A DNA stretch of 64,000 bases from Mucilaginibacter lappiensis. Lineage in GTDB: Bacteria; Bacteroidota; Bacteroidia; Sphingobacteriales; Sphingobacteriaceae. The position numbers and the translations under genes were made by a program. Under the pieces are notes generated by a model, which was not told where the DNA came from, did not search any database, and saw only the letters and a program-made list of their open reading frames with translations. The stretch spans positions 1 to 64,000 of the forward strand of contig NZ_FTMG01000019.1 in NCBI RefSeq assembly GCF_900155965.1. Reading direction: 5' to 3'. Within the stretch, counting starts at the first letter, position 1, and each line of letters opens with the position of its first letter. Shown piece by piece: positions 45,144-53,754 of this stretch.

Positions 45144-45587
45144 ATGGAAGTTATTTTAAAACAAGATGTAAAAAACCTAGGTGATAAAGACGATGTTGTA
45201 AACGTTAAACCAGGTTATGGCCGTAACTACCTTTTACCAAAAGGCTACGCCATATTAGCTACTGTAAGCGCTCGCAAAGTTTTAGCTGAAAACTTGAAAC
45301 AAGCTCAGTTTAAACAAGAAAAAATCCGCAAGGATGCTGATGCGATAGCTGCCCGTTTAGAAGGCGTTAAACTTAACATTGGCGCTAAAGCCGGTGAAAG
45401 CGGTAAAATTTTCGGTGCCATCAACACTATTCAAATTGCTGATGCATTGAAAAAAGAAGGCTTTGAAGTTGACCGTCGTCGTATTACTTTTGATCAGGAG
45501 CCTAAGTTTGTTGGTGATTACATCGCAAACGTAAACCTGCACAAAGAAGTAAAAGTACAGGTTCCTTTCTCAGTAGTAGCTGAGTAA
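45144..45587 (+). CDS. rplI: 50S ribosomal protein L9
   Basis: 147 residues. N-terminal MEVILKQDVKNLGDKDDVVNV and GYGRNYLLPKGYAI form the conserved L9 head. A long charged connecting helix leads to the C-terminal domain (VKLNIGAKAGESGKIFGAI). It has an AGGAG-like site before the ATG. Last gene of the ribosomal operon, followed by a terminator. Confidence 0.97.
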   Translation: MEVILKQDVKNLGDKDDVVNVKPGYGRNYLLPKGYAILATVSARKVLAENLKQAQFKQEKIRKDADAIAARLEGVKLNIGAKAGESGKIFGAINTIQIADALKKEGFEVDRRRITFDQEPKFVGDYIANVNLHKEVKVQVPFSVVAE

Positions 45588-45645
45588 TTTATATTTCGGA
45601 ATTCCGAGTTTTGATTTCGGATTTTGAACTTAATTGTAGAATTTT

Positions 45646-45681
45646 AGAGGGTGTTTTGCCAATGCAAAACGCCCTCTTTGT
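45646..45681 (+). terminator. Terminator of the S6-S18-L9 operon
   Basis: AGAGGGTGTTTTGC and GCAAAACGCCCTCT arms (one G-T pair) around CAAT, then TTTG. Confidence 0.85.
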
Positions 45682-45703
45682 TTTATAGCATTTATTATCA
45701 ATT

Positions 45704-46462
45704 GTGAAACGCACCCCTGCCTCATCGTCAAAAAAAAGGTCAAAATCAAAGTCCTGGTTTTCAAAACTTAAAAACAATGGAATTGCCCGGCTTTTATTTA
45801 GAGTTATAAAACTTGCCTTTTTACTTTTTGTAGGGCTAAGCTTGTTTGGTGTGCTTTTATACCGTTTTGTAAACCCTCCCTTTACCTGGCTCATGATAGA
45901 ACGTGGCTTTCAGCGCAAAGCTGCCGGTAAAGACTGGAAGATAGACAAACAATGGAAAGATTTTGATGATATCTCCGACAATATGAAACGGGCAGCTGTA
46001 GCCGCCGAAGATCAAACCTTCCTGGAACATCATGGTTTCGATTTCCAGGCCATTGAAAAAGCGATTGAAAAAAATGCGCACAGTAAAAAGCTCATCGGCG
46101 GCAGTACTATATCCCAACAGGTAGCCAAGAATGTTTTTTTATGGGATGGTCGTTCCTTACTGCGTAAAGGTATTGAAGCTTATTTTACCGTATTGATAGA
46201 AACTTTCTGGAGCAAAAAACGCATCATGGAGGTTTACCTCAATGAGATTGAAATGGGTGACGGTATTTATGGCATAGAAGCCGCCTCGCAGGCTTATTTT
46301 CACAAATCGGCATTTGACCTTACCAAACATGAAGCCGCGGCCATAGCGGTTATATTCCCGAGCCCGCTCAGATGGTCGGCCACCAACCCTACCCGTTATT
46401 TGAGGCACAGGCAGTACCTGATCATGAAAAACATGCGCAGGCTGGGTCCGCTGGATTTTTAA
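45704..46462 (+). CDS. mtgA: Monofunctional peptidoglycan glycosyltransferase
   Basis: 252 residues, family GT51 without a transpeptidase domain. The N-terminal basic stretch and one membrane helix (about 38-58) anchor it in the inner membrane. Motifs: AAEDQTFLEHHGFDFQAIEKA with the catalytic Glu, GGSTISQQVAKN, the RKGIEAYFTVLIE region and YLNEIEMGDGIYGIEAAS. The start is a GTG at 45704; no ATG lies upstream of the membrane helix. Confidence 0.93.
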   Translation: MKRTPASSSKKRSKSKSWFSKLKNNGIARLLFRVIKLAFLLFVGLSLFGVLLYRFVNPPFTWLMIERGFQRKAAGKDWKIDKQWKDFDDISDNMKRAAVAAEDQTFLEHHGFDFQAIEKAIEKNAHSKKLIGGSTISQQVAKNVFLWDGRSLLRKGIEAYFTVLIETFWSKKRIMEVYLNEIEMGDGIYGIEAASQAYFHKSAFDLTKHEAAAIAVIFPSPLRWSATNPTRYLRHRQYLIMKNMRRLGPLDF

Positions 46463-46541
46463 GCCCCTCCTTTTAAATATAAGGAATACTTTGCGCTTTA
46501 TGACGCTTGTGTTGGTAAAGGTTTGGAATGCTTAAACCATC

Positions 46542-46566
46542 ATATGTCATTGCTGTAATGACATAT
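46542..46566. repeat. Minimal family 1 palindrome
   Basis: ATATGTCATT, GCTGT loop, AATGACATAT. It is the two ends of the REP-like family joined with almost no interior, perhaps a deletion derivative. Confidence 0.6.
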
Positions 46567-46652
46567 TTTTATATTCAGTCCCCTAAGGGTCTCTCACAGA
46601 GGCCCCTTAGGTATAAAGTTAGATCTCAGAAGCAACCTCAGAGTCTCCTGAA

Positions 46653-46936
46653 AGTTTAAGTTAACCCACAAAATCTAAATGTGAACTAAACAGCACTCGG
46701 AAAGCAAGTTCACGATTAGGAGACTCCGCTGGAGTCCACCATTTCTTTAAATTTTATCTATAAACAGGAGGCCTCTCTGAGGCCGAATGGCAGGCCGGGT
46801 ATACTAATTATAGTATAAGCATTGCCGGCCCCAGCGGGGCCACCTGTTTATAGCTCTAAAAAAGCACGTTCTTTGGCTCCGTAGGTGCCTCCCGTTGAAA
46901 TTTCAAGTTGATCAATTTTATGGGTTAACTTAAACC
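46653..46936. repeat. Large nested palindrome, MITE-like
   Basis: Outer arms of 15-16 bp (46653-46668 and 46921-46936, AGTTTAAGTTAACCCA type). Inside are GTGAAC/GTTCAC, GGACTCC/GGAGTCC (46721-46738), and CTATAAACAGG (46758-46768) pairing with CCTGTTTATAG (46843-46853). The last pair encloses GGCCTC/GAGGCC, CCGG-rich and GGCCCC/GGGGCC hairpins. No ORF. It fills the gap after mtgA. Confidence 0.85.
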
Positions 46937-47069
46937 TGAAAGAGACCTGAAATGACAAAAAGTGGGTTTACATTATTTTGCAAGACAATCAATCTAATTT
47001 CCTGATATTCAATAAAATAAGTCAATATAAACCATAAAAAGTGTAAACCATGTAAACCCACTTTTAATC

Positions 47070-47672
47070 CTACTTATATTTCCAATTTCTTGATTTACCT
47101 TCGTTCATCCACTCTGCGGCTGTTTCCAGTCTCTTTTGCCGGGTAGCTTCTGTTTTGGCTTCGGTTATCCATTCTACATATTCCTTTTTTTGGGAATAAC
47201 TAAAATCATAAAATACCTGTACCGCTTTAGGATGAGCAGCTAAAAAATCAATAAAATAATCAGGGATCACTAATTCAGTTTTTTCGGCAGGAGCTTTTTT
47301 CGGGCTAGCATTTTTTATGCCTTTTTCGTTTAGTTCGATCCCCTGTAATACATAAGCGATTAGTATTTCCTTTGACGACAGATCAGCGATATCTGTAATG
47401 CGACCAAAGCTACCCGCGGAAGTATCATTGCTATCCTTTAAATCACCGCTTATAAGCGACCATCTCCAGAAACCAAAGGCACAGTGCTGTTTAAAGGCAG
47501 CCATTTGACACACGGGCCCCTTATAATCAAAAAAAGGCATACTCCATTTTATAGTCTCGGTGATTAGAGGTGATGCCTCATGAACTACTTCCCGGATATA
47601 TTCCAGTATTGGTTTTGCAAATTCAGCGGATTGGTTAATATAAATGTCTACACGGTTATCATATTGTTCCAT
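47070..47672 (-). CDS. YdeI/OmdA-family protein with DUF1801-like domain
   Basis: About 200 residues from ATG 47672. The N-terminal domain matches DUF1801 (YINQSAEFAKPILEYIREVVHEA, TIKWSMPFFDYKGPVC). The C-terminal domain is YdeI/OmpD-associated (DFLAAHPKAVQVFYDFSYSQKKEYVEWITEAKTEATRQKRLE). These proteins are common in Bacteroidota; function is unknown. A single gene. Confidence 0.82.
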   Translation of the reverse strand: MEQYDNRVDIYINQSAEFAKPILEYIREVVHEASPLITETIKWSMPFFDYKGPVCQMAAFKQHCAFGFWRWSLISGDLKDSNDTSAGSFGRITDIADLSSKEILIAYVLQGIELNEKGIKNASPKKAPAEKTELVIPDYFIDFLAAHPKAVQVFYDFSYSQKKEYVEWITEAKTEATRQKRLETAAEWMNEGKSRNWKYK

Positions 47673-47710
47673 CACTAAATTTATGTAAACAACCCAACTT
47701 TAACAATAGG

Positions 47711-48196
47711 CTATTGAATAACAAGGTCCCTGAATAATTGTATATGCCAGCTATTTTTAAAAGGCACCTCCCATTTGCTTTCCAGTTCACTTATATTTTG
47801 TACCATGTTATTATAAACAATGGTTTCGGTATTTATCTTCCCCTGTTTCAAAAGGTCTTCAAAAGCATGGCGTGGTAACGATAGCACTTCCTCCCCTTCC
47901 CGGTAAGCGAGGTTAAATCTGTCGAACAGATTGATATGGAAATGCTGCTCCAGGTGCTTCATAAAATGAACCGATTTATCGATGGAGCATCCGCTGGCGC
48001 CCGCCTGGCTTTCATCAACTATTAGAATCAGAAAGCGGTTATACCTGATCTCTGCACGCGCTTTTAACTGGTTGTTGTGGGCCGTCCATCCGATGGTAAA
48101 ATCATCCAATTCCTGCTGTATTTGTTCCACTTCAGAATCAGTTAATTTTTTGTCTGACTGATATATCCAAACTCTTGAGTGTTGAGAAAATTCCAT
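47711..48196 (-). CDS. Conserved Bacteroidota protein, unknown
   Basis: 161 residues. The pattern VWIYQSDKKLTDSEVEQIQQ, WTAHNNQLKARAEIRYNRF, VDESQAGASGCSIDKSVHF and LFDRFNLAY is one I know from many Bacteroidota genomes, often mislabelled as an ABC transporter ATPase; it has no Walker motifs. The conserved Cys-Ser-Ile-Asp suggests a catalytic or binding role, unproven. Divergent from the small exported protein that follows. Confidence 0.72.
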   Translation of the reverse strand: MEFSQHSRVWIYQSDKKLTDSEVEQIQQELDDFTIGWTAHNNQLKARAEIRYNRFLILIVDESQAGASGCSIDKSVHFMKHLEQHFHINLFDRFNLAYREGEEVLSLPRHAFEDLLKQGKINTETIVYNNMVQNISELESKWEVPFKNSWHIQLFRDLVIQ

Positions 48197-48241
48197 TTAC
48201 AAAAATATCAATTTATTAACTTCGGGTTACATTTTGTTGTC

Positions 48242-48724
48242 ATGAAAAAATCACTTCAGCCGCAAACAAAAAAGATTTTAGTATTTACCCTCATTTTATT
48301 GACAGGATGGGTAAATTATAGCTTCAGGCCACAAACAGACGATCAGGAATGGCTTAGCTGGAGCAATAAGTGCCTCACGGAATCATACAATCCGCCGCCT
48401 GATGTTAAATTAAAAAAATGGGAACTGACCCTTACTAACGACTATTTTCTGCGCCTCAGAAAAACTTATCAACATGGTAGGCAGGAGTATTTTTCCTTTA
48501 ATTTACACCGTTTAAATCAGGTACAATACCAAGGAGACGATAAAGCAGGCACCCTGGAATTAAGCACCAATGCTGATGATATTATCGTTCAAACTTATGA
48601 AGACCCGAAGGGGGATATCGACTCTATGTCGACAGTGTTAGAACTGCCTGTCAGGAACATGAGTTCGGCTCGTTTGGATAGTTTGAAAAACGCGCTGAAC
48701 TACTTTAAGGCAAAAGCCTTATAA
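48242..48724 (+). CDS. Membrane-anchored or exported hypothetical protein
   Basis: 160 residues from ATG 48242 (MKKSLQPQTKKILVF); a longer reading from 48179 overlaps the divergent gene and is unlikely. One N-terminal hydrophobic helix serves as signal or anchor. The mature part is charged and beta-rich (KLKKWELTLTNDYFLRLRKTY, YFSFNLHRLNQVQYQG). No family recognised. Confidence 0.65.
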   Translation: MKKSLQPQTKKILVFTLILLTGWVNYSFRPQTDDQEWLSWSNKCLTESYNPPPDVKLKKWELTLTNDYFLRLRKTYQHGRQEYFSFNLHRLNQVQYQGDDKAGTLELSTNADDIIVQTYEDPKGDIDSMSTVLELPVRNMSSARLDSLKNALNYFKAKAL

Positions 48725-49135
48725 TTATTTGTTGCTTTTTTTCCTGTATTGAAGTAAAGGTACATAATCAGCCTCGGCAATATCCATAACCTCTATGTAA
48801 GGCTCAATATTACTTTGATTTATTCTATCTTTTTTTATCCTGAAAAAGTACCGGCTTTCAAATCTTACAGGGCCATCATACCCAACTGTTACTTCATAAT
48901 AAGGACTATCAGAAGTTGGCTTGGCAGTTATCATGACAGAAGCTGAGGCCTTATATTTTTTTAATTCGACGTTTAGCCGTTTAATTTCAATTAGATTGAA
49001 TACTTTACCTATAAGTATATCCTCAATACTTTTGCTTTGCTGACAGCTATTACAAGCTACTTTATCCCTGGCGTTAATATTGGCAGATACCATAAAAAGC
49101 AGAAAACACAGGCAATATATTTTTATGCCAGACAT
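48725..49135 (-). CDS. Exported hypothetical protein
   Basis: 136 residues from ATG 49135 (MSGIKIYCLCFLLF), or 140 from an ATG at 49147 that overlaps the upstream Fe-S gene. Signal peptide, then a CNSCQQ motif just after cleavage. The body is beta-rich. No family recognised. It could be the last gene of the Fe-S operon, since the start overlaps or abuts the upstream stop. Confidence 0.6.
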   Translation of the reverse strand: MSGIKIYCLCFLLFMVSANINARDKVACNSCQQSKSIEDILIGKVFNLIEIKRLNVELKKYKASASVMITAKPTSDSPYYEVTVGYDGPVRFESRYFFRIKKDRINQSNIEPYIEVMDIAEADYVPLLQYRKKSNK

Positions 49136-49136
49136 A

Positions 49137-49925
49137 TTATAAACCATTTGCCCGAACAGTAATCTCTGCTATGTCCAACACTTGTATCTCTTGTTCCTTA
49201 TCATGATGTTTTACACCATCGGTAAGCATGGTCATACAAAACGGACAGGCGGCAGCTACGATCTGGGATTTTGCCTCCAGGATGTCTACCATACGCTCCA
49301 TGTTAATCTCTTTTTTGCCGGGCTCCGGTTCTTTAAACATTTGGCCGCCACCAGCACCGCAACATAAGCCATTTGACTTGCAGCGTTTGAGTTCCACCAA
49401 TTCGGTATCTAAAATCTCAAGGGCTGCACGTGGCGCTTCATAAACATTATTACCCCGGCCCAGATAGCACGGATCATGAAAACTAATCCTTTTACCTTTG
49501 AAACTTTCTCCACCTTCAGCACGAAGTTTACCTTCATCAATCAATTGTTGTATTAATTGTGAATGATGGATCACCTCGTAATTGCCGCCTAAACCCGGAT
49601 ATTCATTTTTGATGGTATTGAAACAATGCGGGCAGCCGGTTACTATTTTTTTGATGTTGTAGCCATCAAGTACCTGTATATTGGTCATGGCCAGCATCTG
49701 AAATAAAAACTCGTTACCAGCACGTTTGGCCGGATCACCGGTACAGCTTTCCTCTGTTCCTAAAACCGCATAATTAATACCCACGTGTTGCAGTATTTTA
49801 CAAATGTCACGGGTTATCTTTTGTGCTCTTTCGTCAAAACTACCGGCACAACCAACCCAGAACAATATCTCGGGTTCTTGTCCTTGCGCAGCCATATCGG
49901 CCATGGTAGGTATTTTTTGATCCAT
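49137..49925 (-). CDS. (Fe-S)-binding CCG-domain protein (HdrB-like)
   Basis: 262 residues. Two CCG modules: WVGCAGSFDERAQ with GCPHCFNTIKNEYPGL, and DPCYLGRGN ... GLCCGAGGGQMFKE with CPFCMTMLTDG. In HdrB and related LutA/GlpC proteins these Cys bind an unusual Fe-S cluster. It is encoded in one transcript with the membrane Fe-S protein at 50412-51713 and probably forms a complex that passes electrons between the quinone pool and an unknown substrate. Confidence 0.88.
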   Translation of the reverse strand: MDQKIPTMADMAAQGQEPEILFWVGCAGSFDERAQKITRDICKILQHVGINYAVLGTEESCTGDPAKRAGNEFLFQMLAMTNIQVLDGYNIKKIVTGCPHCFNTIKNEYPGLGGNYEVIHHSQLIQQLIDEGKLRAEGGESFKGKRISFHDPCYLGRGNNVYEAPRAALEILDTELVELKRCKSNGLCCGAGGGQMFKEPEPGKKEINMERMVDILEAKSQIVAAACPFCMTMLTDGVKHHDKEQEIQVLDIAEITVRANGL

Positions 49926-49944
49926 TATTTATGATTTTCCTCAG

Positions 49945-50397
49945 CTAATCAAGCGATTCACTGATCTCTGTTATAAATTCGTTTATACTATTATAATTTT
50001 TAAAGCTAATTGCTGAGTTAATGGCATTTAGCTGTTCAAGAATATCAAGCGCTACGTTTAAAGCAGTACTTTCCTTTCCAAACATATTGACATCCCAATT
50101 AATACCGGCTAAAACTTCATTATCAGCCATCTCTATACACCAACTTTCTAAAAACTCTGCCAATGGAATTTCAACGGGCAAATAACCCTTCCAATCATCC
50201 CTGGCACAAAGCTTAGCATAAGCTCTGTCCGACCAAAATGGAATTACATCAACATCTTCGCTGTCATTAGAATGAGAGTTGGCCCAGCCATTTTTGCTTT
50301 TTAACGCCCATACCAGTTTTGATGCTGCCACTTTTTCTATAAATAGTTTATATTTTGATTCGGTAGTTGCTATATCCTGTAACATATCATTAGTCAT
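49945..50397 (-). CDS. DUF2750-domain protein
   Basis: 150 residues. KYKLFIEKVAASKLVWALKSKNGWA, then VIPFWSDRAYAKLCARDDW and PLAEFLESWCIEMADN match DUF2750. Soluble, function unknown. It is lodged between the two Fe-S genes with gaps of 14 and 19 bases, so it is co-transcribed and may be a passenger. Confidence 0.78.
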   Translation of the reverse strand: MTNDMLQDIATTESKYKLFIEKVAASKLVWALKSKNGWANSHSNDSEDVDVIPFWSDRAYAKLCARDDWKGYLPVEIPLAEFLESWCIEMADNEVLAGINWDVNMFGKESTALNVALDILEQLNAINSAISFKNYNSINEFITEISESLD

Positions 50398-50411
50398 TAT
50401 AAGCAGTCTGC

Positions 50412-51713
50412 TTACTCATTATCAGCCCAATTAAACCTATCAGCCTGGCTATATTTCCATGGAGCTCCATTATTTTCTACATTGCCAAACATATTGTTGA
50501 GGCTGGCCGGCGCTTGCGACTCTTCCATTACAATATAACGGCGCATTTCGGTAATGATTTCCAAGGGATTAATATTTACCGGACAGGCATCAGCGCAGGC
50601 ATTACAGGTGGTACAAGCCCAAAGCTCTTCACGGGTAATGTAGCTATCCAATAAAGCTTTACCATCATCATGGTCTTTTCCGTGCTTATCCAGGTTATTA
50701 CCTACTTCGGTAAGCCTGTCGCGCGTATCCATCATAATTTTCCGGGGCGACAGCAGCTTGCCCGTAATATTAGCGGGACATACCGAAGTACATCTGCCGC
50801 ACTCTGTACAGGTATAAGCTTCCATCAGGTTTTTCCAGCTCAAATCTGTAACGTCTTTAGCGCCGAAACGTGCAGGTTCACCTGTACTCTCAGGCACAAA
50901 AGAGGGATCGAGCATAGCTTTTACCTCATTGGTAACTGATGCCATATTGGTAAATTTCCCCTTATTATTTAAGTTAGAATAGTAAGTATTGGGGAAAGCC
51001 AACAGGATATGAAAATGCTTGGAATAAGGCAAATAATTTAAAAATGCCAATATCCCTATAATGTGAAACCACCAGCATACCCGTTCAACAATTTCCAAAG
51101 TGGCAGCGTTATCGGGCAATATGGGAGCTATCAGCGAACTTACCGGAAAACTGCCGGCTTTAACATAATGACTAAAATGTAATAACTGCAGTTTATAATC
51201 GGCCGCGTTCATAGTTAAAAAAGCACTCATCAACAAAATTTCCGTGATGAGTATATAATTGGCATCAGACTTTGGCCATTTGGTCATCTCCACACCTGTA
51301 AAGCGTTTTAAATGAACAATGTTACGTCGGCACAGGAAAACGATACATGCGGTAAGCACCAACAACGCCAGCACTTCAAAAGCGCCTATTAGTAAATCAT
51401 ATAAACCACCCAGGGGATGAGAAAATATACGATGAGAGCCGAAAACACCATCAATCATGATTTCGAGCACCTCAAGATTAATGATCACAAAACCTACATA
51501 AACAAAAAAGTGCAGGACGGCAGCCAGCGGACGTTTTACCATCTTGGTTTGTCCAAGAGCTACCTTTGCCATCACTTTCCAGCGCTCGGAGGACTGGTCA
51601 GATCGGTCAGTATCTTTTCCCAGCAAAATATTACGCCTTATTTTAGCTACGTTTTTGGCAAACAGGTAAACGGCAACCCCTAAAATGATAATAAATATAA
51701 CTTGTGCAATCAT
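50412..51713 (-). CDS. Membrane-bound 4Fe-4S protein (HdrC/NarI-like fusion)
   Basis: 433 residues. The N-terminal half has about six membrane helices of the NarI/DsrM-like type with His residues that could bind heme. The C-terminal half carries two [4Fe-4S] motifs, CTECGRCTSVCP and CTTCNACADACPVNINPLE. It pairs with the CCG protein downstream, as in Hdr-like quinone-linked complexes of Bacteroidota. Electron donor and acceptor are unknown. Confidence 0.87.
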   Translation of the reverse strand: MIAQVIFIIILGVAVYLFAKNVAKIRRNILLGKDTDRSDQSSERWKVMAKVALGQTKMVKRPLAAVLHFFVYVGFVIINLEVLEIMIDGVFGSHRIFSHPLGGLYDLLIGAFEVLALLVLTACIVFLCRRNIVHLKRFTGVEMTKWPKSDANYILITEILLMSAFLTMNAADYKLQLLHFSHYVKAGSFPVSSLIAPILPDNAATLEIVERVCWWFHIIGILAFLNYLPYSKHFHILLAFPNTYYSNLNNKGKFTNMASVTNEVKAMLDPSFVPESTGEPARFGAKDVTDLSWKNLMEAYTCTECGRCTSVCPANITGKLLSPRKIMMDTRDRLTEVGNNLDKHGKDHDDGKALLDSYITREELWACTTCNACADACPVNINPLEIITEMRRYIVMEESQAPASLNNMFGNVENNGAPWKYSQADRFNWADNE

Positions 51714-51885
51714 TATGCGTGCATAGTATTTTATTCAAAGTTAATTGAATTGTTGAAAGAGAAAAATGTTTTAGGATTGAAAAATATCTTTAAAGCTAAG
51801 TAACTGATTAACTGCCGAATTGTTTAATTTCAAAAACCGGCAAGTATTCTCCAGAGAATATTTTTAAACTTTTTTCAAAAAAAAC

Positions 51886-51915
51886 TTTTCAAACATAAAA
51901 AAAAAGCTACATTTG
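51886..51915 (+). promoter_or_regulatory. tRNA-Phe promoter
   Basis: TTTT at 51886-51889 and TACATTTG at 51908-51915, about 18 bases apart, and 15 bases before the tRNA. The -7 box is identical to that of the rpsF promoter. Confidence 0.5.
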
Positions 51916-51930
51916 CACTCCCCAAACGAA

Positions 51931-52003
51931 GGTATCATAGCTCAGTCGGTAGAGCAAAGGACTGAAAATCCTTGTGTCGCTGGTTCGATCCCAGCTGATA
52001 CCA
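51931..52003 (+). tRNA. tRNA-Phe (GAA)
   Basis: 73 bases. Acceptor arms GGTATCA/TGATACC with discriminator A. D arm GCTC..GAGC. Anticodon stem AAGGA/TCCTT enclosing CTGAAAA with anticodon GAA. T arm CTGG/CCAG with TTCGATC. CCA is not encoded. The accessory island begins just downstream, the usual side for tRNA-targeted integration. Confidence 0.96.
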
Positions 52004-52010
52004 CAACCTC

Positions 52011-52043
52011 AAAGTCTCTTAGTCATACTAAGAGACTTTTTTT
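52011..52043 (+). terminator. Rho-independent terminator of tRNA-Phe
   Basis: AAAGTCTCTTAGT and ACTAAGAGACTTT, loop CAT, followed by T7. Confidence 0.92.
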
Positions 52044-52492
52044 ATGGCTAAAGCGCCTCTGTAAGCTCCAAACGCAGTTTTCTGATATTGTTAACTGTTG
52101 TTTGCTTGTATCACAGCCCGTAGGCTATTAATCTGTTTAATTACTTTCCGGTTCGTATAATAGGTGTTTTGGTAAGCATTTGGCGCATTCTTGGCGCATT
52201 TTGAGCTCCATAAAGATAGCTCTTATTCTGTTTCTGTCCCATAATGTGTTTGATTTAGTGAGTGAATGAATTACGATACCACTCCACACTTGTAGCAACC
52301 AAGTGCAAGATGGAAAAGGAATAAATGGGTGGTGCAGAAGCCCTGTGGGTTTATGCCGGAAGCTCTTGCACGCTACAGAAGCTATAAGTGTAACTTTGCA
52401 TAGTAATTCATTCTTCACCTATCTAAGCCTTTAAGAGATCAGCCTAAAAGGCAGGCAACAACAATTATTAATGGGGTTTCGTTATGACGCAA
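52044..52492. other. Non-coding stretch after tRNA-Phe
   Basis: No gene I can support. A 93-codon open frame on the minus strand has no family resemblance or start signal. It contains a tandem TTGGCGCATT repeat near 52167-52200. Probably the decayed edge of the integrated island. Confidence 0.5.
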
Positions 52493-52521
52493 GCTCTACC
52501 GACTGAGCTATCGGGTCGTCA
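52493..52521 (-). pseudogene. tRNA 5'-half remnant
   Basis: On the minus strand TGACGACCCG then ATAGCTCAGTCGGTAGAGC. The last 19 bases equal the D-arm region of the tRNA-Phe 560 bases away, in inverted orientation. The acceptor part is different, so it is from another tRNA or a rearranged one. No anticodon or T arm follows. Confidence 0.6.
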
Positions 52522-52647
52522 CAGCAATCCAACAAAACAGAGAATTTCCCTTTTATAGGGGTATGTTATTTTCTTGGATTAAGCTTATTAGTTCGGTTAT
52601 TAGTTTGTGCCATTCTTCCTCTTAGCCTAAACTTGTGATGAGAATAT

Positions 52648-53721
52648 TTAATCTAGAGAACCATATATAGCAAGATATCTTTGGAATATCTCTAATGGTT
52701 TTGATAATGTGCTTGGTGCGTCTATTGTTAAATTGATTTCTATATTGTCGCTTTCACCTAACCGGACCGAATCAATTGATGATTTTAACATTGGCCCAAT
52801 ATTGTAAATATGATCAACAAGGAAACTGCTCCATCCTTGCATATAAGTTTTTACCTCCATAAGCTCATCTGACGGACTAATTGAATAAACCTCATATTCC
52901 CACGATAAAAGCTCTTTACACAAAAGCACTAATCGCTGAACAGTATTCTTGATCTCAAGCGCATTGCCGGCTACCCCAAGAGGACCGAAAGAGTTTTTCA
53001 GCTCATTTATAGTTCGCATAAACTGGTCGTTTAATGCAATAAAAGATGTTAAGGAATCTTCGTAAAACTTCGAAAGGGCAGAATTACTAATACTTTTTAA
53101 ACGTCTAACCAGGAGACCTTTTTCCAATTCAGAATAACTTTCTTTGATCGGTTTAAGCTTAGAATCAAGTAATTCTATAGCTAAATCAAATTCCCATAGA
53201 TCTGGTCGCTCAGCCGCTAACTTCTTTGCCTTCATAGTCTCATCTTTAAAGTCAATTAAGCTTTCGACGAGAAAAGCTTTTAGTTTCTTTCTAACCTCAA
53301 AACAAAATGGCCCTAAAGCAGCCTGTAAATTATTATCCTCCCTTTTGCTATCATATGTTCCTGGAGAGAGCCCTATTAAATCAGTCGGTAAATGTAGATT
53401 TGTCGTTTCCCTATCTGTTAGATAAAAGACTTTCTCTTTGCCAAGCCGACCAAGAAACAAACCTAACTCAAAAATTATATTATCCCTGACCGTCTGATAT
53501 TTATTGTTTCTAATTGTAGTAATGTCATCGGGCTGAAATATAAATATGGCAAAATCAAAGCTATCTAAAGCTTCCATAAGATCATTTAAGGCATTAGATG
53601 ATATATTAAAAACTCCTTGATTCCATACCGTTACAATTGCATCGTATTCCAGATTTACTTGTAATGCATTAGCAATTTCAAGATTTTCTGTTGAAGAGCC
53701 GATAAATAGTCTAGGCTTCAT
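52648..53721 (-). CDS. TIR-like (Cap12/PCTIR-type) protein with helical C-terminus
   Basis: 357 residues. The N-terminal TIR-like domain (1-150) opens RLFIGSSTENLEIANALQ and carries TVRDNIIFELGLFLGRLGKE, the signature with the Glu that is catalytic in NAD-cleaving Cap12 TIR domains of CBASS. The remaining 200 residues are helical and unrecognised, perhaps a sensor replacing STING. Last gene of the probable four-gene TIR operon, 33 bases after the preceding stop. Expected product: NAD+ depletion or a signalling nucleotide once triggered. No CD-NTase is visible in the window. Confidence 0.85.
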   Translation of the reverse strand: MKPRLFIGSSTENLEIANALQVNLEYDAIVTVWNQGVFNISSNALNDLMEALDSFDFAIFIFQPDDITTIRNNKYQTVRDNIIFELGLFLGRLGKEKVFYLTDRETTNLHLPTDLIGLSPGTYDSKREDNNLQAALGPFCFEVRKKLKAFLVESLIDFKDETMKAKKLAAERPDLWEFDLAIELLDSKLKPIKESYSELEKGLLVRRLKSISNSALSKFYEDSLTSFIALNDQFMRTINELKNSFGPLGVAGNALEIKNTVQRLVLLCKELLSWEYEVYSISPSDELMEVKTYMQGWSSFLVDHIYNIGPMLKSSIDSVRLGESDNIEINLTIDAPSTLSKPLEIFQRYLAIYGSLD

Positions 53722-53754
53722 ATATAATATTAAATATAAATCTTAAATAAAATT

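Noticed and set aside
52137..52418. 93-codon open frame on the minus strand after tRNA-Phe
   Set aside because: No start signal, no family resemblance and repeat-like composition. More likely non-coding island edge.
52648..53721. Complete CBASS system
   Set aside because: The TIR domain is Cap12-like, but no CD-NTase or STING domain is visible, so CBASS cannot be called.
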